From positions 186,001 to 250,000 of the forward strand of contig JAGBBV010000030.1 in assembly GCA_017938315.1 (NCBI GenBank): DNA of 64,000 bases. The letters are read 5' to 3'. The stretch is from Lachnospiraceae bacterium. GTDB taxonomy: Bacteria; Bacillota; Clostridia; Lachnospirales; Lachnospiraceae. Below, one piece after another: positions 28,028 through 36,708 of the stretch. The translations under genes and the position numbers were made by a program. Below the pieces are notes generated by a model that was not told where the DNA came from, searched no databases, and saw only the letters and a list, made by a program, of their open reading frames with translations. Each line of letters begins with the position of its first letter. Within the stretch, counting starts at the first letter, position 1.

Positions 28028-29002
28028 ATGATTTATGATTGTTTTACTTTTTTTAATGAAGTTGATTTATGTTTGCTTAGAATGAGTATATTAGATGACA
28101 TTGTAGATAAATTTGTCGTTGTAGAAGGAACAAAAACACATTCTAACAACGACAAACCATTATACTTCAGTGAAAATATGTATAAATTTGAGAAGTTTAA
28201 AGACAAAATTATTCATATAGTTGTAGATGAGTGGCCGGAATATGATTCAAGGTGGACTTTTGAGCATTACCAGAGAAATTGCATATTAAAGGGGTTAACC
28301 GGATGCAATGAAGATGATATTATTATATTGAGTGATCTTGACGAAATCCCCAATCCCCGAGCAGTAAAAAAAGCTGTAAATTTTTTGAAAAAACATAATG
28401 GGATTTGCTGTTTTGAAATGTTTTTGTTTTTCTATTTTTTAAATTATTTGGACTATTCAAAGGTATTTTGGTACTATCATCCTAAAGTATTCAAATATAG
28501 AGAATTTTTTCAAAAGCATGATAGTTCCAGCTCAGATGTCGGGCAGAACGGGTTTGATGTGGTGACAACACCAGATCAGATTCGCCTTTTTGCAGGAAGG
28601 TATTTCACCTTCCATAAGGGTGGATGGCATTTTAGTACAGTGGGATCAAAAGAACATATAACTCAGATATTGACAGCCATTGTCGATTCCGATCGTATAG
28701 AGACTTGCGATGGTCAGATAACAGATATTGATAAAAAAATACTTGCAGGTGAACACTTTATATCATCGAAGAAATCTAAACTGTGCTCTGTTAAAACCAG
28801 AATGTTTCTCCCCAATTATGTATTAGAACATATAGATGAGTATAAGGATTATATGACAGACTTGCGACCAAGTGAAGAAGTAAAAGGTTTTAGTTTTATT
28901 GTTGCAAAAAAATTTATAACAAAATATGTCAAATCGTCAATTGATAACATTTTGTTTTTGATCAAAAACGGGAAAATATATCAAAGCATGTATAAATCTT
29001 AA
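28028..29002 (+). CDS. GT17 family glycosyltransferase (second copy)
   Basis: A 324-residue GT17-type protein sharing with the copy at 14179 the opening MIYDCFTFFNEVDLCLLRM, DKFVVVEGTKTHSN, the HYQRNCILKGL segment, IILSDLDEIPNP and GGWHFS. Family knowledge points to a beta-1,4-GlcNAc-transferase-like reaction. The start at 28028 follows AAAAGGAGAA (28011-28020) at 8 bases; the frame upstream to 28001 contains the binding site itself. Codons are more AT-rich than in the first copy. It is the last gene before the terminator at 29032. Confidence 0.86.
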   Translation: MIYDCFTFFNEVDLCLLRMSILDDIVDKFVVVEGTKTHSNNDKPLYFSENMYKFEKFKDKIIHIVVDEWPEYDSRWTFEHYQRNCILKGLTGCNEDDIIILSDLDEIPNPRAVKKAVNFLKKHNGICCFEMFLFFYFLNYLDYSKVFWYYHPKVFKYREFFQKHDSSSSDVGQNGFDVVTTPDQIRLFAGRYFTFHKGGWHFSTVGSKEHITQILTAIVDSDRIETCDGQITDIDKKILAGEHFISSKKSKLCSVKTRMFLPNYVLEHIDEYKDYMTDLRPSEEVKGFSFIVAKKFITKYVKSSIDNILFLIKNGKIYQSMYKS

Positions 29003-29031
29003 GCGATGAAGGATAAAAATCAAAAAAGATG

Positions 29032-29065
29032 AAAAGGATCGATGCGATAGCGTCGGTCCTTTTTT
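29032..29065 (+). terminator. Intrinsic terminator ending the 10.5-29 kb operon
   Basis: A 14-bp stem (29032-29045 with 29050-29063, two G-T pairs) around a GATA loop, followed by a T-run to 29065. It separates the GT17 gene from the next promoter. Confidence 0.88.
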
Positions 29066-29111
29066 AGATATACTGATGTGTTTTTTTGCAGAAACGTTTA
29101 TATGCATAAAC

Positions 29112-29140
29112 TATACAAAAAACATAATGTGTGGTATACT
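29112..29140 (+). promoter_or_regulatory. Extended -10 promoter for the 29-57 kb operon
   Basis: TATACA (29112-29117, 4 of 6 to the -35 consensus), a 17-base spacer and TATACT (29135-29140) preceded by the extended -10 TGG. The next start is 29175. It shares TGGTATACT with the promoter at 10473. Confidence 0.72.
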
Positions 29141-29174
29141 TTACTGTGGATTTTTATATAGGAGTGATGAAACA

Positions 29175-30218
29175 ATGGCAAGAAGAACACTTTATGGAAC
29201 AGTGATAGTAACGTATAGATGTAATGCACGATGTAATATGTGCGACTGTTTTAAAGATCCGTCCAAACCCAGTGAAGAAATTACATTGAATGAGATCAAG
29301 AAATTGCCTGAAATGGCATTTACAAATATCACAGGCGGCGAACCCTTTGTGAGGCAGGATATACCTGATATAGTTAGGGAATTGTACAAGAAATCGGATC
29401 GTATTGTGATTTCTACGAACGGATATTTTACAGATAGAATTATTGCATTGTGTAAAGAATTTCCCCAAGTGGGTATTCGCATCAGCATCGAAGGATTACA
29501 GGAAACCAACGATAAGATTCGAGGTATTCCGGATGGTTTTAACAGAGGTTATAATACACTTAAGACTTTGGTAGAAATGGGACATCCTGATGTGGGATTC
29601 GGTATGACAGTACAAGATATGAATTGCGAGGATTTAGTTCCGCTATACCGGTTATCGGATGAATTAGGAATGGAATTTGCAACAGCAACTTTGCACAATT
29701 CTTTTTATTTTAGAAAAACAGACAATAAAATAGACGATAAGAAGAAAGTGGCTCAAAATTTTGAAAAGTTGATTAATGAGTTGCTTGCAAGCAAGTCACC
29801 CAAGAAATGGTTTAGGGCGTATTTTAATCACGGATTGATCAACTACATTTATGGTAATGAGAGATTGCTTCCTTGTGACATGTCAAAGAATGCTTTCTTT
29901 ATTGATCCGTTTTGTGATGTGATTCCTTGTAATGGTATGGCACAAAAGGCTGTAATGGGGAATTTAAAAGAACAGAGTTGGGATGAACTCTGGAACTCAG
30001 AACAGGCACAAAAGGTAAGAGAATGTACTCGCAAGTGCGATAGAAATTGTTGGATGATTGGCAGTGCTTCTCCGGCAATGCACAAATATATTTGGGTGCC
30101 CGGATGGTGGGTTGTCAAACACAAATTTTTACATTTTTGGAAAAAGAACAAATATAGCATGTATGAGAATAAAAAGATTTGTGACGCTCAAATAGAAAGT
30201 AATGATAATAAAAAGTAG
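29175..30218 (+). CDS. Radical SAM protein with SPASM-like C-terminus
   Basis: A 347-residue radical SAM enzyme. CNARCNMC gives the CxxxCxxC cluster motif (C16, C20, C23), ITGGEPF is the SAM-binding GGE block, and RISIEGL and later strands complete the barrel. The C-terminal part has several further Cys (LLPCDM, PFCDVIPCNG, CTRKCDRNCW), as in SPASM domains that bind auxiliary [4Fe-4S] clusters. AGGAGTG sits 8 bases before the ATG at 29175; an upstream frame from 29076 runs through the promoter. It heads the operon of glycosyltransferases and no RiPP precursor is visible, so the substrate may be a sugar or glycan intermediate. Function unassigned. Confidence 0.85.
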   Translation: MARRTLYGTVIVTYRCNARCNMCDCFKDPSKPSEEITLNEIKKLPEMAFTNITGGEPFVRQDIPDIVRELYKKSDRIVISTNGYFTDRIIALCKEFPQVGIRISIEGLQETNDKIRGIPDGFNRGYNTLKTLVEMGHPDVGFGMTVQDMNCEDLVPLYRLSDELGMEFATATLHNSFYFRKTDNKIDDKKKVAQNFEKLINELLASKSPKKWFRAYFNHGLINYIYGNERLLPCDMSKNAFFIDPFCDVIPCNGMAQKAVMGNLKEQSWDELWNSEQAQKVRECTRKCDRNCWMIGSASPAMHKYIWVPGWWVVKHKFLHFWKKNKYSMYENKKICDAQIESNDNKK

Positions 30219-30227
30219 GTTTAAAGA

Positions 30228-31472
30228 ATGAGAATCCTTTTAGTAAATTATAGATATTTTGTCTCCGGCGGACCGGAACGATATATGTTTAACATTAAAA
30301 AGGCATTAGAACAGGATGGACATGAAGTGATACCGTTTTCTATTCATTCTAACAAAAATGTCGAAACAGAATATTCCCGATATTTCGTTGAACCTATAGG
30401 AGATAGAGACGCCACTTACTTTGAAGAATGCAAAAAAACACCTAGGGTAATATGGCAAATGTTATCTAGAAGCATTTATTCACTAGAGGTTAAAAAAGCC
30501 ATACAAAAACAAATAAAAGATGTAAAACCTGATTTGGTATATATTATTCATTTTGTAAATAAATTATCTCCTAGTGTAATACGGGGAGCTAAACAGTTGG
30601 GTGTTCCGGTTGTTTTGAGATTGTCAGATTATTTTTTGCTTTGTCCCAGATTTGATTTTCTTTATAATAAAAAAGTTTGCGAAGATTGTTTAAAAAAAGG
30701 ATACAGTGAGTGCGTGAAGCGGAGATGCGTAAAAAATTCTTTATTTGCTTCCGTAATCAGAGTTTTTTCGATGCAATTTCACAAATGGATACGCATTTAT
30801 AAGGATGTGGATGCATTTATTACGCCATCGGTCTTTTTAAAGAACAAATTGGTTGATAATGGATTTCCTGCTGAAAAGATTATTTATATCCCTACGTTTA
30901 CAGAAATAGATGGAGATAAGAATGAACCGACTATTGGACAATATGGTCTTTATTTCGGCAGAATTACAGAAGAAAAGGGCGTAGATACTGTGGTGAAAGC
31001 CTATGAAAAGCTTCCCAAATATCAAGTCAAGATTATGGGCGATGATACTACAGAGGAGGCAAGCCGACTAAAAGCCTATATTGAAGAAAAGGATATTGAT
31101 AATATAGAATTTGTTGGATTTCAACAAGGGGATGAACTTGAGAACATTATTAATAATTCCCGTTTTGTTATTATCCCATCCATTTGGTATGACAATCTAC
31201 CAAATACTGCATTGGAAGCGTTCCGAAATGCAAAACCGGTAATTGCTAGCAATATAGGGAGCCTTCCGGAATTAGTAGAGGACGGAGTTAACGGATATTT
31301 GTTTGCGACAGGTAATGAAGAGGATTTGGTTGAAAAAATCAAATTATTGGAAGAGGACGATGCGGTACTTGATAAAGGAATAAATGCAAAGAAAATTTTA
31401 GAGGAAAAATTTTCAAAAGAAAGGCATATAAGAACTTTAATCCAAGTGTTTGAAAAAGTGATAGGTTTGTAA
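30228..31472 (+). CDS. GT4 family glycosyltransferase with Cys-rich insert
   Basis: A 414-residue GT-B enzyme. The N-terminal domain begins MRILLVNYRYFVSGGPERYMF; the C-terminal domain has YFGRITEEKGV and the donor-binding region PNTALEAFRNAKPVIASNIGSLPELV. In the first half, a segment with CPR, KVCEDCLKKGYSEC and RRC carries at least five Cys in about 40 residues, which may form a zinc site. It follows the radical SAM gene by 9 bases, in the same operon. Confidence 0.92.
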   Translation: MRILLVNYRYFVSGGPERYMFNIKKALEQDGHEVIPFSIHSNKNVETEYSRYFVEPIGDRDATYFEECKKTPRVIWQMLSRSIYSLEVKKAIQKQIKDVKPDLVYIIHFVNKLSPSVIRGAKQLGVPVVLRLSDYFLLCPRFDFLYNKKVCEDCLKKGYSECVKRRCVKNSLFASVIRVFSMQFHKWIRIYKDVDAFITPSVFLKNKLVDNGFPAEKIIYIPTFTEIDGDKNEPTIGQYGLYFGRITEEKGVDTVVKAYEKLPKYQVKIMGDDTTEEASRLKAYIEEKDIDNIEFVGFQQGDELENIINNSRFVIIPSIWYDNLPNTALEAFRNAKPVIASNIGSLPELVEDGVNGYLFATGNEEDLVEKIKLLEEDDAVLDKGINAKKILEEKFSKERHIRTLIQVFEKVIGL

Positions 31473-31509
31473 AAATATTTATAGAATATGGAAAGGATAG
31501 ATTAACCAA

Positions 31510-32655
31510 ATGAAAATACTTCATTTATTAAGTGGAGGAGGTTTTGGTGGAATCGAAATACTATGCCGAGATTTGGCCAAAATAAGCCGGGATAGAAATG
31601 AATTCTGCTTTCTTTTCAGTGGAGGAGAAATAGCAGATGAAATGAAAAAAGATGGTATTCCGGTTTATTTTTATTGGGAAAAACCTTTCTTAAACAGAAT
31701 ATTTCAATTATGGAATTTGGTACGAAAAGAAAAGTACGATGCTGTGATAGTACATCACGAAGGACTAGGTATATATTTATTTTTCTTAATTCTTTTATAT
31801 TCATTTCCGAGTATTAGATTTATAAAGTATTTGCACTGTGCATTTGAGGAAAAATATTTTTATACAGGAAAAAAAATAAAGGATTACTTATACTATAAAG
31901 TATTAGAAAAGATATTACTAAAATCATGTCACATAATAGCGGTATCCAGGTTTGTCAAAGAAAGTTATTGCAATGAGTTTAAATGTGATGCTGATAAAAT
32001 AACTGTAATTTATAATGGGATAAATTTTTGTGATGATGAAAAATTTGTAGAAAAAGAAATACGAACAAGTGAAACAATCAAGTTGTTATATGTGGGAAGA
32101 TTGGTGGATGTAAAAGGAATTCAAAGTTTACTGAATGCTGTAAAACAATTGCTTGCAGAGGGAGAAAATATAGAACTTAATGTTTTAGGCGATGGAGAAG
32201 ACCGCTGGAAGTATGAAGACTTTGTTCGTGAAAACAATATAGAAAACAAGATTTTTTTTAGGGGATATCAAATGGATAAAGAACCCTATTACAGAGAGAA
32301 TCCGATATTTGTATATCCGTCTGTTTGGCAGGAGGCATTTGGGATTTCTATAGTAGAAGCACTCGCCAAAGGCTTGATATGCGTTGCCGGCAAGGTAGGG
32401 GGCATACCGGAAATTATAAAAGATAATCAAAACGGATATCTGTTTGAACATCATAAAAATAACGATTTAGTAAATGTGCTAAAATTGGCGATTGAAAAGC
32501 ATAGAAACTCGTACGATGCTGATATGCGTAAGGCGGCATATGAGAGTGCACACATTTTTGATATTTATACAACGAATGCCATGTTGGAAAGGATTATAGA
32601 TACTGAAACAAGAAAGGTAAAAGATGGAAAAAGAAATACACTTAAAGAAACCTAA
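31510..32655 (+). CDS. GT4 family glycosyltransferase
   Basis: A 381-residue GT4 protein: MKILHLLSGGGFGGIEIL at the N-terminus, a central ISAVSRFVKES-like acceptor-side segment (read here as IIAVSRFVKES), LLYVGRLVDVKGIQSLL in the donor domain and EAFGISIVEALAKGLICVAGKVGGIPEII as the E-x7-E block. Its codon use is markedly AT-rich. The 3' end overlaps the next gene by 32 bases. Confidence 0.92.
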   Translation: MKILHLLSGGGFGGIEILCRDLAKISRDRNEFCFLFSGGEIADEMKKDGIPVYFYWEKPFLNRIFQLWNLVRKEKYDAVIVHHEGLGIYLFFLILLYSFPSIRFIKYLHCAFEEKYFYTGKKIKDYLYYKVLEKILLKSCHIIAVSRFVKESYCNEFKCDADKITVIYNGINFCDDEKFVEKEIRTSETIKLLYVGRLVDVKGIQSLLNAVKQLLAEGENIELNVLGDGEDRWKYEDFVRENNIENKIFFRGYQMDKEPYYRENPIFVYPSVWQEAFGISIVEALAKGLICVAGKVGGIPEIIKDNQNGYLFEHHKNNDLVNVLKLAIEKHRNSYDADMRKAAYESAHIFDIYTTNAMLERIIDTETRKVKDGKRNTLKET

Positions 32656-33640
32656 CATTGTGAAATATGAACAGGCATATGCTGTTATTGGGGGACAGGG
32701 AGTTATTAATATATATGATAATGAAGGAAATCTTGTTCCCAATACGACTAAGCGAAAATTCGGCAAAAAAGAATATATACATCATGCAGAAAAAAAGTTT
32801 TTTTCAGAAGAAGAATATACTTATGTAAATGAAGAGGTCGTATATATCGGCTTTATGCGAGGACACTGGGGTCATTTTATGGTGGATAGCAGTGTACGCT
32901 TTTGGGCACTTGAGAGGCCGGAGTGCAAAGGGAAAAGAATTTTATTAAATATTGAAGGCATGAATGCTTTGTATGAAAAAATATTTGAATATATGGGGAT
33001 TGAGAAATCGCAAATTATTGTCATGAGTAAAACTACTAAATTTAAGGCTGTTTATGTCCCTGAGTTATCCTACTGTCCGGAGCAGTATGTGTCAAAAGAA
33101 TATTTGTACCCTTTTGAAAAGATAGCAAATCAAATTAATTTACAAACGCCTTCTTTTGATAAAATTTACTTATCCAGATTACATTTTACAAAAGGGAAAA
33201 AAGAACTGGGTGAAAAAGACATACAAGATATTTTCTTGAAAAACGGTTACCATGTTTTGTATCCGGAGGAGTTGTCGCTGGAAGAACAAGTATGGTATTA
33301 TAAAAATTGTAAAACTATGGTTACAACAAATGGAACAATCGCACATAATGTACTTTTTTGTAATGCCGGTACAGAGCTGATAATATTGAACCGTTTTTGC
33401 GAAGAAGAAAATATGCATCAAAAAGCAATTAATGCTATTAAAAACATCAAAGTGAACTATATCGATGCCTATCATCCCCATGTGGAAGGAACTAAAAATG
33501 ATTCTCTTATGTGGAAAACAAAAGGATTAATATCCTTTTGCAATGAAAAAAACTATAAAATGCCAAAACAGCTTTGGGGCAGAAAACTGTATTTAAGGAT
33601 ACTATTTAAGTTACCATATTTGTATAAATTTGTGAAATAA
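32624..33640 (+). CDS. GT61 family glycosyltransferase (DUF563)
   Basis: A 338-residue member of the GT61/DUF563 family, which includes plant xylosyl/arabinosyl and animal O-GlcNAc transferases. Seen are EEVVYIGFMRGHWGHFMVDSSVRFWAL, KIYLSRLHFTKGKKELGE, the NGYHVLYPEELSLEEQVWYYKNCKTMV block and TNGTIAHNVLFCNAGTELIIL. The first of three GT61 genes in the operon (others at 42674 and 48001). It overlaps the upstream GT4 by 32 bases. Confidence 0.85.
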   Translation: MEKEIHLKKPNIVKYEQAYAVIGGQGVINIYDNEGNLVPNTTKRKFGKKEYIHHAEKKFFSEEEYTYVNEEVVYIGFMRGHWGHFMVDSSVRFWALERPECKGKRILLNIEGMNALYEKIFEYMGIEKSQIIVMSKTTKFKAVYVPELSYCPEQYVSKEYLYPFEKIANQINLQTPSFDKIYLSRLHFTKGKKELGEKDIQDIFLKNGYHVLYPEELSLEEQVWYYKNCKTMVTTNGTIAHNVLFCNAGTELIILNRFCEEENMHQKAINAIKNIKVNYIDAYHPHVEGTKNDSLMWKTKGLISFCNEKNYKMPKQLWGRKLYLRILFKLPYLYKFVK

Positions 33641-33657
33641 AAGTAAGGGATTATTTT

Positions 33658-34617
33658 ATGGAAGTAAAGCGTATACCCATTGTAATGATAAGTGACGATA
33701 ATTTTGTAATGCAGACTTGCGTTGCAATTACGTCATTATGTAAAAATAAGAAAAGCACTACAATATATGAGGTGTTTATTGTGATGGCAGAATGCTCAGA
33801 TGAATCTGCAAACACATTTAAGCAGATGGAGCGGGAAGATTGCATCATTACCTTAGTACAAGCTTCACTTGAAAAATACAGAGATATTAAGCAATTGGCG
33901 CATATTTCCATAGCATGCCTTTTAAAGTTTGATATATGTGAGTTGATTTCTCAATATGACAAACTGCTGTATTTAGACGGTGATATTATTGTACGTGGTG
34001 ATTTAACAGAGCTGTATAATACAGAGCTAGGAGACAATTATGCAGCTGCGGTCAAAGAACTATATTGTATGGAAGAGGATGATGGCTGCATTAATGCGGG
34101 AATTATGCTTTTCAATGCAAAAAAAATGCGTGTAGATGGCATGAGGGATATATTGGTGACAACCCGAAAATCTCTGGGTGATCGTGGTTCCATGGATCAG
34201 CAAACATATAATATGGTTATTAAAAATAAAATCCAGTATATCAGCATTGAAAATAATTGCATTCCAGGAAGGCTTGTGGGAGATGTAAAGCTAAGCTATA
34301 CGATGGAACAGCTTAATTCGCTTTATGGGACACATTACAAAAATGTGAAACAACTGATTCAAAATGCTGTGATTATACATTTTGCTACAGGAAACAAACC
34401 ATGGAAGTACACGTTTGCACCATGTGCAAAAGAATGGTATGAATATTATTTATTGTCACCTTATGGAAATAAGCCGTTTAAAAGATATGGAAGATGGGGA
34501 TATCGATTACACAACATGAAAGAGATATTCGAAAAGAACGGTATTGATGGAATAATAAAACATATCTTAAAGAGAATAAAACGTAAAAAGAGAAAAGAAA
34601 ATGTAGATTGGGACTAG
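33658..34617 (+). CDS. GT8 family glycosyltransferase
   Basis: A 319-residue GT-A retaining enzyme. PIVMISDDNFVMQTCVAITSL opens the nucleotide-binding domain, YLDGDIIV carries the metal-binding DxD (107-109), NAGIMLFNAKKMR and DQQTYN follow, and HFATGNKPWKY is the family HxxGxxKPW motif. The last ~50 residues are rich in Lys/Arg and probably bind the membrane, as in LgtC-like proteins. Donor is likely UDP-glucose or UDP-galactose by family. A paralogue is at 51278. Confidence 0.93.
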   Translation: MEVKRIPIVMISDDNFVMQTCVAITSLCKNKKSTTIYEVFIVMAECSDESANTFKQMEREDCIITLVQASLEKYRDIKQLAHISIACLLKFDICELISQYDKLLYLDGDIIVRGDLTELYNTELGDNYAAAVKELYCMEEDDGCINAGIMLFNAKKMRVDGMRDILVTTRKSLGDRGSMDQQTYNMVIKNKIQYISIENNCIPGRLVGDVKLSYTMEQLNSLYGTHYKNVKQLIQNAVIIHFATGNKPWKYTFAPCAKEWYEYYLLSPYGNKPFKRYGRWGYRLHNMKEIFEKNGIDGIIKHILKRIKRKKRKENVDWD

Positions 34618-34620
34618 AAG

Positions 34621-35598
34621 ATGGAATACAGAACAATTGAGCATGTGGACAAGCCGGTATCGAAGATTGTTTTTGGATGTGCCAATACAATGATGACCTC
34701 AAAACCGAAGATATTTCAATGGGGTGAAGTGCTTCACCTGTTGGATGAAGCATTAGAAGCCGGAATTAATACATTTGATACGGCAGAAAACTATGGTGAA
34801 AGTGAGATTGTGCTCGGGAAATGGATAAATAAGCGAAAAGTAAGAGACAAGGTTGTTATTATTACAAAGGGCTGCCATCCGAAAGGATATAACAGAGTTA
34901 CGCCGGAGGAATTGAAAAAAGATTTGAAACAATCATTTCAAAGGCTACGAACAGATTATATTGATATTTACATGCTCCATAGGGATAGTTCTGATGCAGA
35001 TATAAAAGGTTTGCTGCAGGTTCTCAACGAATATTTGAAGAAAAAAAAGATTGGAGCAATTGGGGTATCTAATTGGACACATGAAAGAATAGAAGAAGCT
35101 AATAAAATTGCTGTACAAAATGGTTTGCGGGGGCTTACTGTTTCCAGTCCCAATTTCGGACCCGCAAAGCAGATTGTATCACCATGGGGGGATGGTTGCG
35201 TAAGTATTTCCGGTACAGAGAATGAATCTGCCAGAAGATGGTATGAAGAAAATCAAATTCCGGTGCTTGCCTATTCCTGCCTCGGCAGAGGAATGTTTTC
35301 CGGAAAGGTAAAAACCTCAGATTTAGAAGACAGTAAAGCAAAATTAGACAAGTTTGCGTTAAAAGGATATTGGTGCCAGGAAAATATTGATAGACTTGCT
35401 TGTATGGAAAAAATTGCAAAAGAAAGAAAATGCAGTGTGGCGCAAGTGGCACTCGCATGGATAATGCAACAGAAATTTGAAGTATTTCCAATTGTTACAA
35501 TTTCGAATAGAGAGAGAATTCGGGAAAACATTTGGGCAATTGATTTGAAATTAAATGAAGAGGAAATTTGGCGGATTAATGAAGGACAAAGAGAATAA
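34621..35598 (+). CDS. Aldo/keto reductase
   Basis: A 325-residue NAD(P)H-dependent reductase of the AKR family with its catalytic tetrad visible: D53, Y58, K83 and H120, in FDTAENYGE, ITKG and MLHRD contexts. SNWTHERIEE and the late IVTISNRERIRENI match the cofactor-binding parts of the barrel. It starts 3 bases after the GT8 gene and overlaps the next gene, so it is embedded in the operon. It may reduce a keto sugar or act on another nucleotide-sugar intermediate; the substrate cannot be told. Confidence 0.9.
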   Translation: MEYRTIEHVDKPVSKIVFGCANTMMTSKPKIFQWGEVLHLLDEALEAGINTFDTAENYGESEIVLGKWINKRKVRDKVVIITKGCHPKGYNRVTPEELKKDLKQSFQRLRTDYIDIYMLHRDSSDADIKGLLQVLNEYLKKKKIGAIGVSNWTHERIEEANKIAVQNGLRGLTVSSPNFGPAKQIVSPWGDGCVSISGTENESARRWYEENQIPVLAYSCLGRGMFSGKVKTSDLEDSKAKLDKFALKGYWCQENIDRLACMEKIAKERKCSVAQVALAWIMQQKFEVFPIVTISNRERIRENIWAIDLKLNEEEIWRINEGQRE

Positions 35599-36706
35599 TG
35601 TACAAACTGCATATATTGCAAAGGCATATATTCCATCGACATTAGCAAATAGTGTTCATGTGATGAAAATCAGCGAGGCGTTTGCAGAGCTGACAAAAGA
35701 TTTTGTGTTAATTGTACCACAATTATTGGACGATGAAGCAAACAGTTTTGAGGCATATGACGTGAAACCATTCTGTATAGAGACGGTGAAATTGGCAAAG
35801 AGTGGAACATGGGATATGTATAGGTTTCCAATTAAGAGCATATGGAAAGCAAGAAAAGTGAGAAATATAATCACTCGAGACCCGTTGGTTGCTTTTCTGG
35901 GAATACTGATAGGTAAGCATGTGGTTCTAGACTTGCACGGCGATTTAAAGCAACTGTGTGGGAGGGCTTATCGAATTATAAAATGGAAATGGTTTGTAGA
36001 AAATTCCAAATTACATTTAGTGATGATCACAAAAGGGCTGCAGGAATACTATTTCAGGACATATGGTCTAAGTAAAAAGCTTTCCACAGTTTTACCTGAT
36101 GGCTATACGGCAAAGAACTATAACGACATATTGCCTGTGACTAAATTAGAAAAAGATAGTTTAAATATCGGATACTGCGGTAGCATAAGAAAAGGAAAAG
36201 GATTAGAGCTTATTCAGCAATTAGCGGCATCGGATAGTGCAAACCAGTATAATGTTTATGGTGGAACAAAGGAAAAAGCAGAAATTGAAGTGGGAAGTTC
36301 TTTTACAGAAAATGTCTTTTTTGGTGGTTATATAGAAAACGCAAAAGTTCCACAAATATTGGGCGAGCAAGATGTTTTATTGCTTCCAAATCAAGATAAG
36401 CAGGTATGGAAAGGAGAGGATATAGGGCAAGTGACTTCTCCTATAAAAATGTTTGAATATATGGCTAGCGGTAGAATTATTATTGCATCAGATTTACCGG
36501 TTTTGAGGGAGATTTTAAATGAGGATAACTGCTACTTTGCAAGTGCTAATGATATAACAGATTGGAAAAAATGTATTTGTGAAATTGTAAATCATAAACA
36601 GGAAGCAGTAAGTAAAGCTCAAAAGGCAAAAGCAGATGTAAAGCAATATACATGGAAAATCAGAGCTGAAAAAATGTTGGCATTACTTAATGAGAAGAGG
36701 GCGTAA
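35579..36706 (+). CDS. GT4-like glycosyltransferase
   Basis: A 375-residue GT-B type protein. The N-terminal domain starts near TAYIAKAYIPSTLANSVHVMK; the donor domain has NIGYCGSIRKGKGLELI and a region VTSPIKMFEYMASGRIIIASDLPVLREIL in place of the classic E-x7-E block. The ATG at 35579 was taken as start because it is the most downstream one that keeps the N-terminal strand. It overlaps the end of the reductase gene by 20 bases; the binding site ahead is weak, so translational coupling is likely. Confidence 0.82.
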   Translation: MKDKENNVQTAYIAKAYIPSTLANSVHVMKISEAFAELTKDFVLIVPQLLDDEANSFEAYDVKPFCIETVKLAKSGTWDMYRFPIKSIWKARKVRNIITRDPLVAFLGILIGKHVVLDLHGDLKQLCGRAYRIIKWKWFVENSKLHLVMITKGLQEYYFRTYGLSKKLSTVLPDGYTAKNYNDILPVTKLEKDSLNIGYCGSIRKGKGLELIQQLAASDSANQYNVYGGTKEKAEIEVGSSFTENVFFGGYIENAKVPQILGEQDVLLLPNQDKQVWKGEDIGQVTSPIKMFEYMASGRIIIASDLPVLREILNEDNCYFASANDITDWKKCICEIVNHKQEAVSKAQKAKADVKQYTWKIRAEKMLALLNEKRA

Positions 36707-36708
36707 AA

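Noticed and set aside
29076..29174. N-terminal extension of the radical SAM protein
   Set aside because: It would be translated from within the promoter; the ATG at 29175 has a well-spaced AGGAGTG.
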